The position numbers and the translations under genes are program-made. Below, piece after piece: positions 19,617-27,725 of a stretch of DNA of 64,000 bases. Every line of letters starts with the position of its first letter. The first letter of the stretch is position 1. This stretch comes from Rhizobium ecuadorense (GTDB lineage: Bacteria; Pseudomonadota; Alphaproteobacteria; Rhizobiales; Rhizobiaceae): contig NZ_LFIO01000381.1 of the NCBI RefSeq assembly GCF_001187535.1, positions 248,001-312,000 on the forward strand, read 5' to 3'. The notes beneath the pieces were generated by a model. It had not been told where the DNA came from. It searched no databases and was given only the letters and a program-made list of their open reading frames with translations.

Positions 19617-19964
19617 TGAGATAGCGGCAGCCTCCACGGGTCCTCATCCTTGTGATCCGCAGGATCGCCTCGAAGGATGCTGCCGCAACGTGGCCTATGT
19701 CGTTACTCAAGATGTTTGCGCCTGGGGTGGGAGCGCCCGCCTCGTCCTTCGAGGCTTCGCCCTACGGGCTACTTGCCCCAGGATGAGGCTCTCTTGGGCG
19801 TTGCCATCTTAGGCTGAGGCGTTTTCGGGCGTTTCTCAGGTGCGGCGCGCTCGGGTGTTGGCACTTCAGGCTGAGGCTTTCCTGGGTGTTGACGCCTCAG
19901 AATGCGGCTTTCATGGGCCATGGCGCTTCAGGATGCGCTTTCTTTCGCGTTGGCCCTGCCAGCC
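19617..19964. other. Intergenic region rich in repeats, no gene seen
   Basis: The 348-base gap between the convergent SorC-type regulator and FecCD-type ATPase genes carries an inverted pair of rhizobial-type repeats (CCTCATCCTTG near 19639 and CTCGTCCTTCGAGG to CAGGATGAGG at about 19741-19788), then a degenerate tandem array. No open frame with a ribosome site or protein-like composition was found. Confidence 0.6.
19796..19946. repeat. Degenerate tandem repeat, about 31-bp unit, five copies
   Basis: Units start at 19796, 19827, 19853, 19884 and 19915, with lengths 31, 26, 31, 31 and 32. The common frame is GGG-YGTTG-then CTTCAGGCTGAGGCTTT-like sequence. The copies are diverged, and the array runs to just before the last codons of the ABC ATPase gene, whose 3' end resembles a further decayed unit. 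Confidence 0.6.
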
Positions 19965-20717
19965 TCAATGCGCCGTCCCATCCACGATCACATGATCGTA
20001 TTCCAGCGAGCATTTCTCGATCCGGGCTTCGACCCTGTAGATTTCCCGCAGCATCTCGGCGGTAACGACATCTCTTGGCGCGCCGCAGGCGCGCATGCGG
20101 CCGTTGGCGATGACCAGGACCTTGTCGGCGAAGCGCAGCGCCTGGTTGAGGTCGTGGATGGCGATGAGCACGATCATGCCTTTGGCGCGGGCCTGGCGGC
20201 GCATGAAGTCGAGGACTTCGACCTGGCGGTGGAGGTCGAGCGCGCTTGTGGGTTCGTCCATCAGCATGATTTCGGGCTCGCGGACGAGCGCCTGGGCGAT
20301 CGAGACGAGCTGGCGCTGGCCGCCTGAGAGCGCGCCGAGATCGCGGAAGGCCAGGGCGGTGATATCGAGCGCTGCCATGATGTCGTCGATGAAATACAGG
20401 TCGCCATCGCCGACGGCCCAGGACTGGCCCTGCTTGCGGGCGAGCAGGATGGATTCGTAGACGGTCAGGACCGCATTGGCGGAGGTATCCTGCGGCATGT
20501 AGCTGATGGCGTTCTTCGCCTTCGAGCCTTCGACGACGACATCGCCTGGACCCTTGAGCAGGCCGGTGATGCGCTTGAAGAGCGTCGATTTGCCGGCAGC
20601 GTTCGGGCCGATCACGGCGACGACCTCGCCTGACTTCATCACCGGCGTCGTTACGTCTTCGACGAAGAGCTTGCGGCCGTGATAGGCGCCGACCGACTGC
20701 AATTGAAGCGCTACCAA
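19965..20717 (-). CDS. ABC transporter ATPase, FecE/FhuC type
   Basis: A 250-residue ATPase with Walker A GPNAAGKST at residues 37-45, signature LSGGQRQLVSIAQAL and Walker B IMLMDEPTSALD. It belongs to the class that serves FecCD permeases for iron-siderophore, heme, B12 and some oxyanions. Its start overlaps the permease gene by 7 bases, so coupling is likely. The C-terminal tail RIEKCSLEYDHVIVDGTAH is the usual extra region of this class. Confidence 0.92.
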   Translation of the reverse strand: MVALQLQSVGAYHGRKLFVEDVTTPVMKSGEVVAVIGPNAAGKSTLFKRITGLLKGPGDVVVEGSKAKNAISYMPQDTSANAVLTVYESILLARKQGQSWAVGDGDLYFIDDIMAALDITALAFRDLGALSGGQRQLVSIAQALVREPEIMLMDEPTSALDLHRQVEVLDFMRRQARAKGMIVLIAIHDLNQALRFADKVLVIANGRMRACGAPRDVVTAEMLREIYRVEARIEKCSLEYDHVIVDGTAH

Positions 20718-21781
20718 GACCGGCTCCTGTTCGAGAGGATGAGCGAGAAGAAGAAGGGCACGCCAACCAGCGCGGTGATGATGCCGATCGGGAAGACGAC
20801 GCCGGGGATGATCGACTTCGAGACGATCGAGGTCAGCGACAGCAGCAGCGCGCCCGAAAGGATAGAGCCCGGCAGGAAGAAGCGCTGATCCTCGCCGAGG
20901 ATCATGCGGGCGATGTGCGGCCCGACGAGGCCGACGAAACCGATGGTGCCGACGAAGCTCACGGGGACTGCGGCCAGCAGCGAGACGACGAGCATGGTTT
21001 CCAGGCGGATGCGGCGGACATTGACGCCGAAGCTTGCGGCTTTGTCCTCGCCGAGGCGGATGGCGGTCAGTGCCCAGGCATTGCGGGCAAAGAGCGGCAG
21101 GGCAAGCAGCAGAATGGCAAGCGTCACCCAGATCTTCGGCCAGGTGGCTTTTGTGAGACTGCCCATCGTCCAGAAGACGACGGCCGATAGCGCCTGCTCG
21201 GAGGCGAGATATTGCAGGAAGGCGAGGGCCGCGTTGAAGGTGAAGACCAGAGCGATGCCGAGCAGCACCACCGTTTGCACCGAGACGCCGCGGGCCTGCG
21301 AGACGAAATGGATGAAGAGGGTGGCGATCAGCGCCATGATGAAGGCATTGACCGGCACCAGCAGGCCGGCGGCCACCGGCAGAAGCGGAACGCTGGTGAC
21401 GATCGCCAGAGCCGCGCCAAAGCTTGCGGCCGCCGAGATGCCGAGCGTGAAGGGGCTGGCGAGCGGATTGGCGAGGATCGTCTGCATCTGCGCGCCGGCG
21501 ACGGAGAGTGAGGCGCCGACGACGATCGCCATGACGGCGACCGGCATGCGGATGTCCCAGACGACGGCGCGGATCTGATCGGAAACCGAAGACGGGTCGA
21601 GGAGGGCGGAGACGACCTCACCGAGGCTGTAGCGGGCCGGTCCCCAGGCGAGATCGACGGCGAAGGACAGACATAGTGCTGCCGTCATGGCGAAAAGGAT
21701 CAGCAGCTTGCGCCGGGCGAGGGCGCGGTAGCGCTCCCTCCCGGCTTCCACGTCTATCGAATGTGCGGCGATCTCGGCCAT
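20711..21781 (-). CDS. FecCD-family ABC transporter permease
   Basis: The 356-residue membrane protein has nine or ten hydrophobic helices and the family stretch GTIGFVGLVGPHIARMILG near residue 283, where the ATPase docks. FecCD permeases carry ferric siderophores, heme, cobalamin, and in MolB-type systems molybdate or tungstate. It lies between the binding protein (6 bases upstream) and the ATPase on one transcript. An iron box in front of the first gene favours an iron compound. Confidence 0.92.
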   Translation of the reverse strand: MAEIAAHSIDVEAGRERYRALARRKLLILFAMTAALCLSFAVDLAWGPARYSLGEVVSALLDPSSVSDQIRAVVWDIRMPVAVMAIVVGASLSVAGAQMQTILANPLASPFTLGISAAASFGAALAIVTSVPLLPVAAGLLVPVNAFIMALIATLFIHFVSQARGVSVQTVVLLGIALVFTFNAALAFLQYLASEQALSAVVFWTMGSLTKATWPKIWVTLAILLLALPLFARNAWALTAIRLGEDKAASFGVNVRRIRLETMLVVSLLAAVPVSFVGTIGFVGLVGPHIARMILGEDQRFFLPGSILSGALLLSLTSIVSKSIIPGVVFPIGIITALVGVPFFFSLILSNRSRSW

Positions 21782-21787
21782 TGCGAT

Positions 21788-22924
21788 TTACTGGCCGGCC
21801 TTGGCGTCGACCCAGTAACCCGGCTGATAGGCGACCGGCAGGAATTTCTCGTGGAATTCCTTGAAGGTGGCATCCGGGTCGAGATCGGCGAAGAGGTTCG
21901 GATGGAACCACTTTGCCAGCTGCTGGACGGCGACGAACTGATAGGGGCTGGTATAGAACTGGTGCCAGATCGCATGGACATTGCCGCCGGCCACCGCCTT
22001 GGAGCCGGTGAAGGCGGGGTTTTCCATCAGCGTGATCAATGCCTTGCGGCTGTCGCCGAGGGTGGCAGCGGCGTTCGGGCCGACATTGACGAAATCCTTG
22101 GCATCCTTGGTCTGGCTCCAGTTGGAGCCGGTGACGACGATGACCTCCGGATTGGAGGCGACGACCTGTTCGGCATTGATCGAGCCGGTATAACCGGGCA
22201 GGAAATCGGAGCCGAGATTGTGGCCGCCGGCCCAATCGACCATCATGCCGAAATTATCGGGGCCGAAGGTGCCGCAGCATTCCACCAGGCCGGCGGCGCG
22301 GTACATGAAGACATTCGGCTTCGGCGGATTGGCGGCCTTCAGCCTGTCGGTCACCCGCGCCATCTGCTCTTTCCAGTAGGCGGCGACGGCTTCGGCGCGA
22401 TCCTCATGGCCGAAGAGCTGGCCGAGGATCTTCAGGCTCGGTTCGGTGTTGGCGAGGATGTGCTCGCGGAAATCGATATAGACGATCTTCACGCCGATGC
22501 CGTTCAGCATGTCTTCGAGTTTCACCTCGTCGGCGGCCGTCTTATTGCCGATCGGCAGCAGCAGCACATCCGGATGCAGCTTGACGACCGTCTCGGTCTG
22601 CAGCGTGCCGTCGGTCAAGTTGCCGAGGAAGGGCAGGTCCTTGCCCTTGGGAAACTTCTCGACATAGGCGTTGAAGCCGTCCTTGTCGGTGGTCCAGAGG
22701 TCGTTGCGCCAGCCGACGATCTTGGCGAAGGGATCTTCCTTCTCGATCGGCGCGACGGCGTAGAGCATGCGGCCTTCCCCAAGGATCACACGCTCGACCG
22801 GCTTGTCGAAGGCCACTTCGCGGCCCGCGACATCCTTGATGGTGAAGGATTGCGCCCAAGCCGAAAGCGGCATCAAGCCGGCAATCGCAGCTGCGGAGAC
22901 TGCGAACATTTTTGCGAAATTCAT
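21788..22924 (-). CDS. Periplasmic metal/siderophore-binding protein (FepB/TroA-like fold)
   Basis: The 378-residue protein has a signal peptide (MNFAKMFAVSAAAIAGLMPLS, cut near AWA-Q) and the class III binding-protein start FTIKDVAGREVAFDKPVERV. An unusual pair of adjacent cysteines lies in LVECCGTFG. It should pass the ligand to the FecCD permease. GGGAA lies before the ATG. The ligand is unknown: the upstream TGA-N9-TCA box argues for iron, while moaA nearby leaves molybdate as a weaker option. Confidence 0.9.
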   Translation of the reverse strand: MNFAKMFAVSAAAIAGLMPLSAWAQSFTIKDVAGREVAFDKPVERVILGEGRMLYAVAPIEKEDPFAKIVGWRNDLWTTDKDGFNAYVEKFPKGKDLPFLGNLTDGTLQTETVVKLHPDVLLLPIGNKTAADEVKLEDMLNGIGVKIVYIDFREHILANTEPSLKILGQLFGHEDRAEAVAAYWKEQMARVTDRLKAANPPKPNVFMYRAAGLVECCGTFGPDNFGMMVDWAGGHNLGSDFLPGYTGSINAEQVVASNPEVIVVTGSNWSQTKDAKDFVNVGPNAAATLGDSRKALITLMENPAFTGSKAVAGGNVHAIWHQFYTSPYQFVAVQQLAKWFHPNLFADLDPDATFKEFHEKFLPVAYQPGYWVDAKAGQ

Positions 22925-22972
22925 CTGGAAATTCCCCTGACGTCTGAATAATGTCCGCAGGCATAAGAAATA

Positions 22973-22987
22973 TGACTTTGTGAATCA
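22973..22987. promoter_or_regulatory. Candidate iron-responsive operator (RirA box, TGA-N9-TCA)
   Basis: TGACTTTGTGAATCA has exactly the TGA-N9-TCA form known for RirA iron-responsive operators in Rhizobium. It lies 49 bases upstream of the binding-protein start and 53 bases upstream of the divergent methyltransferase, in an AT-rich stretch, so it could repress both when iron is plentiful. Confidence 0.6.
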
Positions 22988-23039
22988 AGTTATATGTTTT
23001 AGAGCATTTCCAAACTGATGTTATGCCGGGTCCCTCAAG

Positions 23040-23825
23040 ATGAATTCCATGAATACAAACTACTCCATCCGCGACGAAATCCGCGATTTCTGGTCGGAAC
23101 GGGCAGCAACCTTCGACCAGAGCGTCGGCCATGAAATCTTTTCGGAAGAAGAGCGAAAGGGCTGGCAGCGGCTGATCCGGAAGCATCTCGGCGAAGGCCA
23201 GGGGCGCCCGCTGCTCGATCTTGCCTGCGGTACGGCCGTCATTTCGCATCTGATGCATGATGTCGGTTTCAAGGTGACCGGCCTCGATTGGTCGGATGCA
23301 ATGCTGGCGCAGGCGCGCGCCAAGGCGAAGAAGCGCGGCACCGATATCCGCTTCATCTCCGGCGACGCCGAAAACACCATGGAGCCGAAGGACAGCTACG
23401 ACGCCATCACCAACCGGCATCTCGTCTGGACGCTGGTAGACCCGGCTTCGGCCTTCAAGGAATGGTTTTCGGTGCTGAAGCCGGGCGGTAAGGTGCTGAT
23501 CGTCGACGGCAATATGGGCCGGGAAACCTGGGTGAAGAGCCTGCAGAAGTTTTGGACAAAGGTGACGGGCAAGCCGGCGGCAAGCCATATGTCACCGGAG
23601 ATGATGGCGCGGCACCAGAAAATCCGCTCCCGCGTGCATTTCTCCCATGACATGCCGGCCGAAGCGGTGGTCGAGCTTCTCCGTCAGGCGGGTTTTGTGG
23701 ACATCGTGGTCGACCGCAAGCTTGGCGATATTCACTGGGCGCAGGCGCGCAAGATGCCGTTCCTGCGCGGGCTGGAGCGGATGGTGCAGGAGCGGTTTGC
23801 GATTTGTGCGCGGAAGCCGGGGTGA
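23040..23825 (+). CDS. Class I SAM-dependent methyltransferase
   Basis: The 261-residue protein has motif I LLDLACGTAVISHLM (about residue 60), the acidic loop GLDWSDAMLAQA and motif IV-like DAITNRHLVWTLVDP, the layout of small-molecule methyltransferases of the UbiE/Methyltransf_11 group. The substrate is unknown. It shares a promoter region and a possible iron box with the divergent FecCD importer, so it may modify a metal chelator or its breakdown product. No strong ribosome site is visible; a second ATG lies 9 bases in. Confidence 0.88.
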   Translation: MNSMNTNYSIRDEIRDFWSERAATFDQSVGHEIFSEEERKGWQRLIRKHLGEGQGRPLLDLACGTAVISHLMHDVGFKVTGLDWSDAMLAQARAKAKKRGTDIRFISGDAENTMEPKDSYDAITNRHLVWTLVDPASAFKEWFSVLKPGGKVLIVDGNMGRETWVKSLQKFWTKVTGKPAASHMSPEMMARHQKIRSRVHFSHDMPAEAVVELLRQAGFVDIVVDRKLGDIHWAQARKMPFLRGLERMVQERFAICARKPG

Positions 23826-23836
23826 GGGGGTTTTCC

Positions 23837-23913
23837 CTTCTCCCCAGCGGGGGTCCGAAGGACGGGCGAGACCTGTGGCTCGACCCGTCCTTCGGACCCC
23901 CGCTGGGGAGAAG
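23837..23913. repeat. Long perfect inverted repeat, 30-bp arms
   Basis: Arms at 23837-23866 and 23884-23913 are perfect reverse complements (30 bp, beginning CTTCTCCCCAGCGGGGGTCC) separated by 17 bases. It lies between the convergent methyltransferase and moaA genes and could stop transcription from both sides. A shorter hairpin with the same CTTCTCCCC core lies at 33842-33866. Confidence 0.8.
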
Positions 23914-24017
23914 AGGGAGTTTGCCGCACCGTATCCCGGCCCTTCGCTTGGGCTCAGGGCGTTCGACGCTGCGATCGATTCACTGGATCGATCGCTCCCG
24001 CTTCGCGGGACCGCGTC

Positions 24018-25064
24018 TCACCCACCCGTAACACTCATATGCCGGGCCACGGCCGGCCTATTGTGCGTGCGGTCGATGATGAAGTCGTGGCCCTTCGGTT
24101 TGCGGGTGATGGCCTCGTCGATGGCGGTGCGGAGGAGGGCGTCGTCTTGGCTGGCGCGCAGGGCGGCGCGCAGATCGGCGGCGTCGTTCTGGCCGAGGCA
24201 CATATAGAGCGTGCCGGTGCAGGTGAGGCGCACACGGTTGCAGCTCTCGCAGAAATTATGGGTCATCGGTGTGATGAAGCCGAGGCGGCCGCCGGTTTCT
24301 CCCACCCTGACGTAACGCGCCGGGCCGCCGGTCTGGTAGTCGATATCGGTGAGCGTGAACTGCCTCTCCAGATCGGCGCGCAGCGCGGAGAGCGGCAGGT
24401 ACTGGTCGGTGCGGTCCTCGTCGATCTCGCCCATCGGCATGGTTTCGATGACGGTGAGGTCCATGCGGCGGCCATGGGCGAAGCGCAGGAGATCGGGCAT
24501 CTCGGTGTCGTTGAAATCCTTCAGCGCCACGGCGTTGAGCTTGATCTTGATGCCGGCCTTCTGCGCTGCGTCGATGCCTTCCATCACCTTGGCAAAATCG
24601 CCCCAGCGGGTGATCTTGCGGAATTTGTCGGGATCGAGCGTATCGAGCGAGACGTTGATGCGGCGCACGCCGCACTCATAGAGCTCCTCGGCATGGCGGG
24701 CGAGCTGTGAGCCGTTGGTGGTCAGCGTCAGCTCGTCGAGGCCGGCGCCGATCTTTTCGCCGAGCCGGCGGACCAGATACATGATATTCTTGCGTACCAG
24801 CGGTTCGCCGCCGGTGAGCCTGATCTTCCTCACGCCCTTGGCGACGAAGGCGGAACAGAGCCGATCGAGTTCCTCAAGCGTCAACAGATCCTTCTTCGGC
24901 AGGAAGGTCATATTCTCGGCCATGCAATAGGTGCAGCGGAAATCGCAGCGGTCGGTGACGGAGACGCGCAGATAGGTGACGGCCCGGCCGAACGGGTCGA
25001 TCATCGGATGTGCATCCGCCGTGAGCGGCGATGCATCGCCTATCGTTCCTACCCTGGTATTCAC
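24018..25064 (-). CDS. moaA: GTP 3',8-cyclase MoaA
   Basis: A 348-residue radical SAM enzyme for the first step of molybdenum cofactor synthesis, GTP to 3',8-cyclo-H2GTP. The radical-SAM cysteines C40, C44 and C47 lie in CDFRCTYCM, the second Fe-S cluster in [15 protein letters not shown], and the essential Gly-Gly tail is present (SVTGG). GGEPLVR is also seen. mobA, at the left edge, acts later in the same pathway, but the two are 24 kb apart. Confidence 0.97.
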   Translation of the reverse strand: MNTRVGTIGDASPLTADAHPMIDPFGRAVTYLRVSVTDRCDFRCTYCMAENMTFLPKKDLLTLEELDRLCSAFVAKGVRKIRLTGGEPLVRKNIMYLVRRLGEKIGAGLDELTLTTNGSQLARHAEELYECGVRRINVSLDTLDPDKFRKITRWGDFAKVMEGIDAAQKAGIKIKLNAVALKDFNDTEMPDLLRFAHGRRMDLTVIETMPMGEIDEDRTDQYLPLSALRADLERQFTLTDIDYQTGGPARYVRVGETGGRLGFITPMTHNFCESCNRVRLTCTGTLYMCLGQNDAADLRAALRASQDDALLRTAIDEAITRKPKGHDFIIDRTHNRPAVARHMSVTGG

Positions 25065-25196
25065 CTGTATCTCCGTGGTCTCTTCAATGTGGGCATATGC
25101 TATTGTCGCGTCAAGGGAAACAGCTGGTGCGCCATGCCAATTTCAGCTTGCGCTGAAAAACATCAGCGCCTACTCCTCGCAGGAGAAGAGGACAAA

Positions 25197-25574
25197 ATGA
25201 TGAGCGATATCTGGCCGAGCGAACTTCGCGTTTCGAAAGACCGGCAGCGGCTGGCGATAACCTTCGACGACGGCCAGAGCTTCGACCTGTCGGCCGAGCT
25301 TTTGCGCGTGCTGTCGCCGTCGGCCGAGGTGCAGGGCCACGGGCCGGGGCAGCGGGTGACGGTGCCGGGCAAGCGCAATGTTGCGATCATCGCGATGACG
25401 CCGACCGGCAATTATGCCGTGAGGATCGGTTTCGACGACATGCACGACACCGGCATCTACACCTGGACCTATCTGCGCGAACTCGGCGAACGGGGCGCGG
25501 AGCTGTTTTCGGCCTATGAGGACGAGCTCAGGGAAAAAGGCATGAACCGCGATACGGCGGAAAAGCCGCGCTGA
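25197..25574 (+). CDS. DUF971 domain protein (gamma-butyrobetaine hydroxylase-like N-terminal fold)
   Basis: A 125-residue protein consisting of one DUF971 domain, with WPSELRVSKDRQRLAITFDDG and GNYAVRIGFDDMHDTGIYTW. The domain resembles the N-terminal region of gamma-butyrobetaine hydroxylase and is linked to Fe-S assembly in some genomes; the stand-alone form has no proven role. AGGAGAAGAGG lies before two adjacent ATGs (25197 and 25200). The longer frame upstream overlaps the moaA promoter and is not protein-like. Confidence 0.85.
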   Translation: MMSDIWPSELRVSKDRQRLAITFDDGQSFDLSAELLRVLSPSAEVQGHGPGQRVTVPGKRNVAIIAMTPTGNYAVRIGFDDMHDTGIYTWTYLRELGERGAELFSAYEDELREKGMNRDTAEKPR

Positions 25575-25597
25575 AATCAACGGGTATCGGGGGATAC

Positions 25598-26788
25598 ATG
25601 ACAAAAGCGAACGGAAAGAACTGGCTGCGCGCCAAGGGGAGTGCGGCCGGCAGCAAGGTGACCTTCCTCGAGCTGTTCTTCGACCTGGTCTTCGTCTTTT
25701 CGATCTCGCAGCTTTCGCATGCGCTTGCCGCTCATTATACGCTGCTCGGTGCGGCCGAAGCGGCGCTGATGACCTTTGCCGTCTGGTGGGTGTGGATCTT
25801 CACCGCCTGGGTGACGAACTGGCTCGATCCCGACAAAATGCCGGTGCGCGGCATGCTTGTGGCGCTGATGATGCTCGGACTGCTGCTGTCGGCCTCGATC
25901 CCCGAAGCCTTCGGCGACAAGGGGCTGCTCTTTGCCGGCGCCTATGTGGCGATGCAGGTCGGGCGCTCGCTGTTTACGACCTATGCGATGACGCGCGTTG
26001 ACCGCGCCAATACGCTGAATTTCGTCCGCATCACCACCTGGCTGGTGGTGGCTGCGATCTTCTGGATCGCCGGCGGGCTGCTCGATCATGAGGCCCGGCT
26101 GATCGCCTGGGTGATCGCGCTGGCGATCGAATATATCGGGCCGGCCGCCGGCTTTGCCGTGCCGGGGTTCGGCCGCTCGACGCCGAGCGACTGGGATGTT
26201 TCCGGCGCCCATATGGCTGAGCGCTGCGCGCTCTTCGTCATCATCTGTCTCGGCGAAGCGATCCTGGTTTCCGGCCGCACCTTTTCGGAGCTGCCGGTTT
26301 CGGGGCTGACCGGCATCGTCTTCATCACCGGCTTCGTCGGCACGGTCGCCATGTGGTGGCTTTATTTCCGCTTCGGCCACGGGCGCGCCGCCCACCGCAT
26401 CGAGCATGAGGCGACCCCGGGGGCACTGGCGCGGCAGGCTTTCACCTACGGGCATATCCCGATCCTTGCCGGCATCATCGTGCATGCGGTCGCCGTCGAG
26501 TTCATGTTCTCGCATCCGCATGAGACGGGCGATCTCGGCATCGCTGCGGCAGTGCTCGGCGGCTCCGGCCTGTTCCTGATCGGCAATCTCTGGTTCAAGG
26601 GCGCGACCAGCGGGCAGCTGCCGCTGTCGCATCTTGCCGGCCTGGTGCTGCTGATCCTGCTTGCCTTCGCGGCACCCTTCATCGAGATTTATCTGCTGGG
26701 CATTCTGGCGACGCTGGTGCTGATCATCGTCGCTGCCTGGGAATATCGCTCGCTGAGCGGTGCATCGCCGGCGCCGACGCTGCATTGA
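25598..26788 (+). CDS. Low temperature requirement protein A (LtrA) family membrane protein
   Basis: A 396-residue protein with about ten or eleven membrane helices and the LtrA starting motif VTFLELFFDLVFVFSISQLSH. LtrA was named from a Listeria mutant that fails to grow in the cold; the molecular role is unknown. Further conserved parts are WWVWIFTAWVTNW and ERCALFVIICLGEAILV. It follows the DUF971 gene by 23 bases and precedes the pentapeptide gene by 13, so the three may form one transcript. Confidence 0.9.
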   Translation: MTKANGKNWLRAKGSAAGSKVTFLELFFDLVFVFSISQLSHALAAHYTLLGAAEAALMTFAVWWVWIFTAWVTNWLDPDKMPVRGMLVALMMLGLLLSASIPEAFGDKGLLFAGAYVAMQVGRSLFTTYAMTRVDRANTLNFVRITTWLVVAAIFWIAGGLLDHEARLIAWVIALAIEYIGPAAGFAVPGFGRSTPSDWDVSGAHMAERCALFVIICLGEAILVSGRTFSELPVSGLTGIVFITGFVGTVAMWWLYFRFGHGRAAHRIEHEATPGALARQAFTYGHIPILAGIIVHAVAVEFMFSHPHETGDLGIAAAVLGGSGLFLIGNLWFKGATSGQLPLSHLAGLVLLILLAFAAPFIEIYLLGILATLVLIIVAAWEYRSLSGASPAPTLH

Positions 26789-26801
26789 GGAACTGCCCGG
26801 T

Positions 26802-27164
26802 ATGAGTCGTCACCCCAAATCCGAAAAAATCCTGACCCGCTATGCGACGGGAGAACGCAATTTTCGAGGGCTGGACCTCGATGATGAATTTTATGATTTC
26901 AGTCACGTCGATCTTCGCGGGGCTGTCTTCACCGGAAGCTGGATTGTTGCGAGCTTTACAAGGGCCAATCTTGAAGGCGCTGACTTTTCTCATTGCAACG
27001 TAAAAACCTGCGATTTTTCGGGAGCAAGGTTGGCATCGGCAACCTTCTTCGGATCGGCAATCGATGCGGCCGTCTTCGATGGCGCGGACCTGACGGGCAC
27101 TATTTTCGAAAAGGCCGGCGCTTTCGGGTATATTCTTGGCAAAGGTGAATTGCCCCCACACTGA
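26802..27164 (+). CDS. Pentapeptide repeat protein
   Basis: The 120-residue protein is built mainly of A(D/N)LxX-like repeats between residues 35 and 110: DLRGAVFTGSW, ANLEGADFSH, GARLASATFFG and GADLTGTIFEKA. Such repeats form a four-sided beta helix. The function is unknown; some members protect DNA gyrase, but this one is too short to say. A GAGGAA site precedes the ATG at 26802, chosen over 26760 because the earlier part overlaps ltrA and is unlike a repeat protein. Confidence 0.82.
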   Translation: MSRHPKSEKILTRYATGERNFRGLDLDDEFYDFSHVDLRGAVFTGSWIVASFTRANLEGADFSHCNVKTCDFSGARLASATFFGSAIDAAVFDGADLTGTIFEKAGAFGYILGKGELPPH

Positions 27165-27210
27165 GGATGGCTGCCGACAAACGCTACGAAACCGATCGAC
27201 TGAACGACAG

Positions 27211-27678
27211 TCAGTCCGGGTCCCTGAGATCCTGCAGCAGCACGGTGATGATGCGCTCCATTGAGGTGGCGGTCGCCATGCATTGCTCGATCGGCTCGTC
27301 GGAGAGGGTGCGTTCGATGAGATCGGTCTGGATCGCCATCGCCGCCTCGGTCAACGTGCGGCCTTCCGCAGTGAGGTAGAGGCGCAGCACGCGCTTGTCG
27401 CGCGCGTCGCCGCGCCGCTCGATCAGGTCCCGTTTTTCCATCTGCGGCAAGAGCATGCTCATATTGGAGCGGCCGACGAGCAGCTTGCGGGCCAGCTCCT
27501 GCTGCGAGATGCCCTCGAAACGATAGAGATTGACGAGAATGTCGAGGTGCGGCGGCTTGATGTCGAGATCGGCCAGCGAGCGCGTCAGCGACTGTTGCAT
27601 CAGCTGGCAGGCGCGCGCCACCGCGATCCAGCTGCGAAAACGCGGATGATCCCAGGGAAGGGATTGATTTTTGTTCAT
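27211..27678 (-). CDS. MarR family transcriptional regulator
   Basis: A 155-residue winged-helix regulator: GISQQELARKLLVGRSNMSMLLPQME is the recognition region (residues about 55-80, quoted in part as LLVGRSNMSMLLPQM) and RVLRLYLTAEGR the wing. MarR proteins are dimeric repressors released by small aromatic or lipophilic compounds. The gene is divergent from the alpha/beta hydrolase, with only 47 bases between them and a perfect palindrome in the gap, so it probably represses both. Confidence 0.9.
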   Translation of the reverse strand: MNKNQSLPWDHPRFRSWIAVARACQLMQQSLTRSLADLDIKPPHLDILVNLYRFEGISQQELARKLLVGRSNMSMLLPQMEKRDLIERRGDARDKRVLRLYLTAEGRTLTEAAMAIQTDLIERTLSDEPIEQCMATATSMERIITVLLQDLRDPD

Positions 27679-27691
27679 CGTTGTACTTTAT

Positions 27692-27707
27692 TGTTCAGTG
27701 TTGAACA
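27692..27707. promoter_or_regulatory. Candidate MarR operator
   Basis: TGTTCAGTGTTGAACA is a perfect 6-4-6 inverted repeat in the 47-base gap between the MarR gene and the hydrolase gene. Its size, symmetry and place fit a MarR dimer site that blocks both promoters. Confidence 0.6.
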
Positions 27708-27725
27708 GTCTTTTGGATTCTCACT

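Noticed and set aside
19796-19946. The spaced repeats were considered as a CRISPR array
   Set aside because: Units are contiguous and degenerate, without constant repeats separated by unique spacers, and no cas genes are near. The same holds for the 18-bp array at 50406.
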